Shown here piece after piece: positions 58,514 through 64,000 of a stretch of DNA of 64,000 bases; positions within the stretch are counted from its first letter, which is position 1; each line of letters opens with the position of its first letter. The notes beneath the pieces are model-generated. The model worked only from the letters and a program-made list of their open reading frames with translations, searched no databases and was not told where the DNA came from. Position numbers and translations under genes: made by a program. The DNA comes from Gymnopilus junonius. Taxonomy: Eukaryota; Basidiomycota; Agaricomycetes; Agaricales; Galerinaceae. The stretch covers positions 1-64,000 of the forward strand of contig JADNYJ010000098.1 of NCBI GenBank assembly GCA_015501075.1, read 5' to 3'.

Positions 58514-59338
58514 TTACCACTTGGCGTACGGAAGGAACTTTCCACTAAGCACACATGTTAATAGATAAATTGAGACGAGGCTACGAGTGCTCACTCGAAA
58601 GTCAAGACAACACGGTCGCCTTTGGGATCCGGTTTCTTCTCAACGCTGACGTAACAGTCAATCATAGACATGATTCCATCTCCGAACTGTAGAATCATAG
58701 GTGATGAACGGCGGACATGCAAATATCACAACAGAGCATCGTACCTTCTCATGAATAACGGCCTTGAGAGTTGACAGCATAATTCAGTAGGATGAGAGGA
58801 AGAATAAGCGTCGGACAAACTTTGATTGAATTACCATAGACCAATACACCCTACATACGACACAAACTCGTCAGTAAATGGGCATTGCTCCGACATGCTA
58901 TATACGTACCTCGTACAATCTGTAGATGAGAGGATCTGTAGGAGGTGTGGGACCCAGGCCGCGGTAGGGCACCCAATGTTCACCAATCTCGCCGATGGCC
59001 TGCGCTGCTGGTATTCCGAGAAGCTCAGATACCTTGTTCAAGTCTTCGTTGGTGAATTTTGCCTGTGGTAAGGTCGGCAAACGGTTGAGAAGATATACTG
59101 TGTAGCAGATTCACCTGAGCGTAGAATGCCGCGGCAACCCAAACTTCGTTCTTGCCAATGGCCTGAGCGATTTGGTCGAAAGTCAACCCCTTGTTCGCCT
59201 TTGCCTCGAAGAGGGTGCGGTTAACGGAAGGAAGGTGGGCATATGGTGAATTGTCGGTCGGTACAGTCTAAGGAAAGTTAAAGAAGACATAGCGTGCAGA
59301 AAGTTGAAACGATATCAACATACAGCTTGGACGGACAT
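58514..59338 (-). CDS. cynS: Cyanate hydratase (cyanase)
   Basis: Seven exons, 59338-59324, 59267-59115, 59062-58910, 58850-58821, 58762-58745, 58686-58595 and 58544-58514, join to an intact 163-residue protein, the usual fungal length. An N-terminal helix-turn-helix-like part (LTFDQIAQAIGKNEVWVAAAFY) is followed by the active-site segment LIYRLYE and the core GNSIKAVIHEKFGDGIMSMID. The catalytic triad corresponds to Arg104, Glu107 and Ser130. The end reads DPKGDRVVLTF and DGKFLPYAKW. The enzyme converts cyanate and bicarbonate to ammonia and carbon dioxide as a decamer in the cytosol. Two exons are very small (15 and 18 bases). A TATA box at 59407-59414 precedes the start by about 70 bases. 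Confidence 0.92.
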
Positions 59339-59826
59339 TTTTGCTTCTTCAATCAAAGTGGGAAAGGAAGAAGATGAGTCAAAGCTGCGTCCCTAGGGTG
59401 CCTAAGTTTATAAGCAGACCAGGTGGTACCGAAACCTCTGTGAGGAAAACCACATGGTTATTCAATGACTGAATGAAATGGGGACCACTCGGTCTCGGAA
59501 ACCGGCAGACTTTCCAAATTCCAACACACTCCATTACTACACGTGATGACATGAGAATTGGAAGTGAGCACTGAGTACGTTGAGACTATTGGGACGGCCA
59601 ACTAGTTGATGGGAGAGTCGTTGGGAAAAACTCAGGCACTTATTGGGAGAGGAAAATGGGGTATCTATAACCCGGAAAAGTCTCTATTGCAGATAAGCCA
59701 AGGCCAAGGATAGACATGGGAATAGTCGGATGAACCATGAAATCTGCTTACTTTTTCCTCTTTCAAGTCCATAACCAGCATCGAAGGGCAGAAGAGGCAA
59801 AGAAGAGGCGTCCAGTAATTTCCGGG
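59339..59826. promoter_or_regulatory. Cyanase promoter region
   Basis: A TATA element (TTATAAA on the minus strand, about 59407-59414) is the only motif I can support. The rest separates the cyanase start from the 3' end of the SDHAF3 gene. Confidence 0.5.
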
Positions 59827-60427
59827 TCATGACTTCTTCTCCTCTCCTTCCCCTGGTTGTACAGGTCTCCAAATGTCTTTGGCGGTATGCATCAGCTCGT
59901 ACAACTGACCGAGTTGTTCGTTTGACATCTGAAAAGTATAATTAACCATCTTTCATCCACAGTTCATTAAGAACTCTAAGGCTCACGCACCTTCTCAAAA
60001 ACCGTCGAGTCAAGCCGCTTTCCACTGAATGGCACATCAGGATCCCGGGGCATTTGGTCAAGGTATTTCTTCCATTGAGAAAGAAAACCCATGACGTAGA
60101 CAGGATTTGTGACCTCTTTATGCCGTCGAAACTCTACAAATTCATTTCGCGCATTCAATCAGCCAAGGAAGCTGAGTGCTTAACAAGATTCCGGACTGAC
60201 CTGACTTCACATAATCGTCGCCCAAACTGCGCATCTCGCGAGGTAAATTTCTATGAGAGCGTAATAGCCTTCGATAGAGCCTGAAGAGGGCGGGTAAGCA
60301 GCTATTTCTTCGATGGACTCAACGCGAGCACGTACGGAATTGGAGGGTATAACATTGCACTTGCTTCATTGAGGTTCAGAGGAGCTTTGGTGACAGATTC
60401 AGCCAGTCTCAAGATCGACGATCGCAT
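59827..60427 (-). CDS. SDH7: Succinate dehydrogenase assembly factor 3 (ACN9/SDHAF3)
   Basis: Four exons, 60427-60336, 60280-60201, 60133-59991 and 59928-59827, join to an intact 138-residue protein. The N-terminus (MRSSILRLAESVTKAPLNLN) is a plausible mitochondrial targeting sequence. It leads to PPIPLYRRLLRSHRNLP with the LYR tripeptide at about 32-34, then MRSLGDDYVKSEFRRHKEVTNP and YVMGFLSQWKKYLDQM, the ACN9 core. The family acts in the mitochondrial matrix, protecting and helping mature the iron-sulphur subunit of succinate dehydrogenase. Some yeasts need it for growth on acetate or ethanol. The C-terminal exon (MSNEQLGQLYELMH) is typical of fungal members. No anomalies were seen. Confidence 0.9.
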
Positions 60428-61146
60428 GTTGTAGCGTGCTGCGGAGGTTCCTCTCTAAGGATGTCCTGTACAAGTGCTGAGTGTCGTCGACGTCGAGGCA
60501 ACGGAGAGTGACGGAGAGCGTGGAAACGTGGGAATCTTGAGTGGGATTTCCGAAGAGTCAAGACGACTCCTCCAACTCTCGACTACAAGGCGCATTGGCC
60601 AGTAATTGCTCAAATCTGGGACGGCATATTACCTTAGGTCTCAGGTGTGCCTTATTTTTTCTCAAGAATAGGCAAAACTAAGAGATACTTGCCTGCTCCA
60701 GGTGTCTTGCCTATCGCAGAAAGCAAGTGATACTAACAGAACAATGATTCGTTTTGTTGCCTTGGGGGATGTTACTGACCAGTAGGTGCCTTGAATAATG
60801 AAATGTTATTAGCGGCATTGCTCTTTCGGCTCAGCCCCTGCTCCGTTTGTATCATAATGCCTACCACCAGGTGAATTTGACCTGGAACAAAGATTCGAAT
60901 CCTCAACGCCGACAGGCATGAAGAATCACCCCGATCTTCGATGGAGATCGGGTTTGAAGTTGATTATTGCAAGATGTTAAGGCTGTTCGTGCTAGATTGT
61001 CCTTTGTCCACCACACATCGTGAGCCCAAACGTCTTTGTTTCACACGAACTGAACGACATATATCTGGGCATCTATCCGGGCCTCCTTATTATCACCTCG
61101 AGGTTGCATCGGGTATTCCTTATCGGGAACGGTTGAATTCTTTCAG
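60428..61146. other. Intergenic, no gene seen
   Basis: This is the promoter side of SDHAF3. A GATTCGAATCC string near 60892 resembles a tRNA B box but has no supporting fold. Confidence 0.4.
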
Positions 61147-61516
61147 CTAACATTTTCGCATTGTTGCGTCATTCCTTCTTGTCAAAAGGCAATCATAAGA
61201 CCAAGCACCGCCTCCAAACCTTATCTTCTCCGTAGACGTCTTGAAGCCCTGTACTTCTGCAGAGAGGTATAAAATCAAATCATTCGTTCCTTGCTCATGT
61301 TGGACTATCTGAGGCAGAAGTTTGAAATGCAGGACACACCTCCAGGTCAAATTTGAGCATTAAAGCGCGTTGAAGGCTTTGTACTGCACACTCCATGTCG
61401 GCCTGCACTCTTAAAGGGCCGTTATAATTACTTATATCCAAATCCGGTTGCCATGACCCGGGTGGCCTAAATGTTCGCGCGGTGTTCGATGCTTTGTTTT
61501 GGTCAAGAAACGACAA
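61147..61516 (-). CDS. Possible small hypothetical protein
   Basis: Two minus-strand pieces look protein-like: MSFLDQNKASNTARTFRPPG ... LQRALMLKFDLE, and IVQHEQGTNDLILYLSAEV ... RFGGGAWSYDCLL ending in a stop at 61147. A GT-AG join (donor GTGTGT near 61341, acceptor near 61311) would link them into about 112 residues, but the intron would be only 31 bases, shorter than any other here. No family is recognised. It may be a conserved small gene with a different splice, or a chance frame. Confidence 0.3.
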
Positions 61517-61709
61517 TGCGTCCTCAGGCCAAAACGTCTATAATGGCCTCTTCACAAAGCATTGTCCGCTTGGCTACATATGTCTTTGTGAACATGAGGC
61601 CCTTAAAGCAACCCTCTTCGTCTTCCCCCCTTTTTCCATCTCCCTCGCCGTCTACTTCCCATCATCCACGCCTAATCCAAGCAGCCCTCAATCCAAGCAG
61701 CCCTCAGCA

Positions 61710-62641
61710 ATGAACACCTTATCCATTTGCATAAAAGGATTCAACGCGTCCGTCTTGGCCACCAAGACTCAGAAGGACGACTGTCTCGTCTGGGAAACGC
61801 TTCCGTCATGTATGCATCTCCATCCGACAAAGATCATCTGATGCTGAATTTCCTTCAGTCGGACAGGATACGAGGGATTTCATTTCCGGGAGCACTTTCA
61901 GTTCTATGGGCCTCGAACCTGGAACGTTAGATTTTGTCGCGCCGCCGCAGAAGTCCCATGTGCCAAGAATTTCAATTTGGTCGGAATACCCGCGATACTT
62001 ATTAGACGATTACGACGAGACGTACGTGACATTCCGCTCGTTATTTCTTGTCAATTTCTCATCACAATTTATACAGCGAGTCAGAAGATAGCGCTTCATC
62101 TTCGTCTTCCCGATCTTCTATCCGACGACCCACTTTGCCTACGTATGCAAAGTTGAAGAAAGCCGACGGACCACTGACGCCTAATACTTGTCCTTCAGAC
62201 AGTGAGGATGCTAGCGATTATTCTTCTGATGAAGGCGAAGAAGATGACGACTACTCTCCGCCTCCTCCACCTGCTCGTCGAGCTTTTAGCCTGAAGCCAA
62301 CTCAAAACTCGTCCGCGTCCACTTCTCGCACTCGGCGTATAGGCGGTAGAGTTCAATCGGTTCCTTCTACTCCGAAGCGTAAATTCAAGGAACTGGAGGA
62401 ACAGTCTGATAAAGTTGGCGGTCATCAAAAAGCCAGCACATCTGACAAGAAGCCCAAGGTCATCCAATGTCCCAAGTGTCCTCACTTCCGGGCCAGGGCA
62501 AAGGGTGATATGAAGCGTCATCTTGAATCCCTCGCCCACCAACCACAAAGTTACTATTGCTCTAAACCTGGATGCGGCAAGGTGTTTACTCGTATAGACG
62601 CCCTGAAGCGCCATATACAGACCACCCCGGGACACTACTAA
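61710..62641 (+). CDS. C2H2 zinc-finger protein B
   Basis: Three exons, 61710-61809, 61859-62021 and 62077-62641, join to an intact 275-residue frame. The start MNTLSICIKGFNASVLATK is not a clear signal peptide. The middle is serine-rich and acidic (SDEGEEDDDYSPPPPPA), followed by a basic segment. Two fingers lie at the C-terminus: CPKCPHFRARAKGDMKRHLE...H (His-x5-His) and CSKPGCGKVFTRIDALKRHI ... GH. It is probably a nuclear DNA-binding protein. Size, layout and the GDMKRH motif recall the protein at 44695-45660, suggesting the same lineage-expanded family. An internal ATG at 62048 lies within intron 2 and is not the likely start. Confidence 0.75.
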
Positions 62642-64000
62642 AAAATGAAAGATTCTTACTCCTTGTATTTGACTGGCGTTACCCAGTCATCAATAATTCT
62701 TCTCTCTGCTCGACAGCTATAGTTTATAATTCTGTTCTTCAGTTTCTCGATAATTTTCTTACTTCATGTAATTCAACTACCTCTTTTTTCAGGTCAAGAC
62801 ATACAGTCATTCACCGGCTAATGGCACACCGAATATTAAAATCATTTTTAAATTTTGAACTACAACCTTTTCCCAAATAAACTTCACAGTAAATTTCATT
62901 AAATTGGGTCGTAGGTATTTGCAAATATTCGTAGCATTTGGATGGATATTCGTGAGCAAACATGGGTGTCCCACTACCTGGAATGCCCATTTTTGGCTAA
63001 ATCCGAAAACGCACCCTTTTGGCCAGCATGCCCTTCAATGAGAGCTCGTTTGGCAACCCTGAAATTATGATATGAGATGCAGAATATATTGACAGATATG
63101 CTACAAAAGGAATTGAGAGAAAGCGAGTTGAATCGGTTGGGATAAGTGCGTGTCGCAAGTGTGCCATTAGCTGGTGGATGACTGTAGTACTTATTGCCAA
63201 ACTGCTTTGTCGCAGTGAAAATATGCGATCATCGTTATTGTGTCTCTTCTCTTTTCTCATCAGCCAGAAACGCGTCGAAAACTAGGTGTACTATTCAAGA
63301 CTTTTTTTTTAGCTTTGTTTGACCGGCCCGAGTTATATCGCATCTCAAAGTTAAACTGATCATGAACCGTCACTGATTCAAGTTAATAATAATGATGATG
63401 ATGACGATGATTCCAGCAGATGGTCCCTTAAGGAATGTACTGTTGTTCGCCTACACACAACGGCCAATTGTACGCTACGTATACTACCCGTCAGACTGCT
63501 TTGATCAGCTCCCAAATCTCTTACCACCTTCCGGCCTTTATACAGGAGCTCTTACTAAAACTTGGACCACTTGACTTTTTAATTAATTTTTGCGGGTCTT
63601 CAGGAGTCTCAATGTTGTTCTCGCCTTCGAAACACACTCACATGACATTTCATGCCATCCTCTCTTTTGGGCCTTCAAGTTCTGGATATTTATGCATGTC
63701 CCAACCCTGGATAGCCTGAGTGCCCCAACATTGTTCGATTTGGCCGCATGCTGTGTGGGACATTTGTTGGCCCCGCATACTCGCATGTGCAACACCATGG
63801 CTGAGGTCTTGGTCTCCGACGTTTCTTTATGCAATGTTAAAACTCCCTTCACTGCTCATCTTGGGGCCACGCATGAGCTCTAGAAATTTACTCAGCCAAC
63901 GGAATGGCCCTCAACAGTGAAGTGAACTATGGCGTAGCTGTTGGCCCGGACTATAATGGCCTCGCATTAGTTTATAAAATCCAAATACGAGCGCTGCTCG
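62642..64000. other. Intergenic, no gene seen
   Basis: No protein family was found. A TTTGGCAACCCTG string at 63050-63062 resembles a hAT terminus. An AATAATAATGATGATGATGA microsatellite lies at 63384-63403. The frames at 63435-63920 have no recognisable domain. Confidence 0.4.

Noticed and set aside
60870..60935. tRNA-like B box (GATTCGAATCC)
   Set aside because: The flanking bases do not form a T-arm stem in either orientation and no acceptor or anticodon arm could be drawn.
63435..63920. Plus-strand frames near the right end
   Set aside because: Frames overlap each other, have no recognised domain and no splice support.
1..64000. CRISPR arrays, rRNA, operon-type Shine-Dalgarno sites
   Set aside because: None was seen, and the spliced genes show this is eukaryotic nuclear DNA.

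Overview
The window reads as nuclear DNA of a filamentous basidiomycete, most likely an Agaricomycete. The genes are dense and broken by many short introns of roughly 45-80 bases. Several family types are characteristic of that group: a DUF6534-type seven-helix membrane protein, a STAND/NLR-like ATPase with an MLKL-like N-terminus, GFA-domain and EXPERA-type proteins, and degenerate hAT and LINE elements with agaric-like domains. No bacterial-style operons, rRNA, tRNA or CRISPR were seen. Exon joins were worked out by hand from frame, splice signals and family resemblance. Where all exon lengths sum to an intact frame, the model is given as joined.

Layout. 0-4.85 kb is a transposon graveyard: the 3' end of a LINE with its poly(A), a short hAT element with intact 8-bp target duplications, and a second hAT-like N-terminus that both interrupt. 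5-14.3 kb holds housekeeping-type genes: a GFA-family protein (-), a secreted or membrane FAD oxidoreductase (+), a SET-MYND protein (-), a degenerate Sar1/Arf-like protein (-) and an FtsJ-like methyltransferase with an in-frame stop (-). 15-22.5 kb is a small accessory cluster: two paralogous type-B carboxylesterases with matching intron positions on either side of an MFS transporter. 24-27 kb encodes the NLR-like protein. 27-31.6 kb and 33-37 kb are long gene-poor tracts with opposite strand composition, flanking a serine/proline-rich protein gene. 37-41.2 kb is a WDR24/Rtc1 (SEA/GATOR2) homologue. 42.8-50 kb has an EXPERA-type protein, a C2H2 protein, a DHA1 MFS transporter with an apparent frameshift, and a seven-helix DUF6534-type protein. 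50.8-54.1 kb has a CK1-like kinase and a GH17 glucanase. 54.4-57.8 kb is a large serine-rich orphan. 58.5-62.6 kb has a cyanase, the succinate dehydrogenase assembly factor SDHAF3, a doubtful small gene and a second C2H2 protein.

How the genes may work together. The only stretch that looks like a functional cluster is esterase-transporter-esterase, possibly with the nearby FAD oxidoreductase: extracellular ester hydrolysis coupled to transport. That is inference from context. Most other neighbours look like unlinked housekeeping functions (mitochondrial assembly, cyanate detoxification, nutrient signalling, cell-wall glucan remodelling). Several loci show possible decay: a lost splice donor in the glucanase, a frame change in the second MFS gene, a stop codon in the methyltransferase and missing GTP-binding motifs in the Sar1-like protein. 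Each could also be a sequencing error or a wrong gene model.
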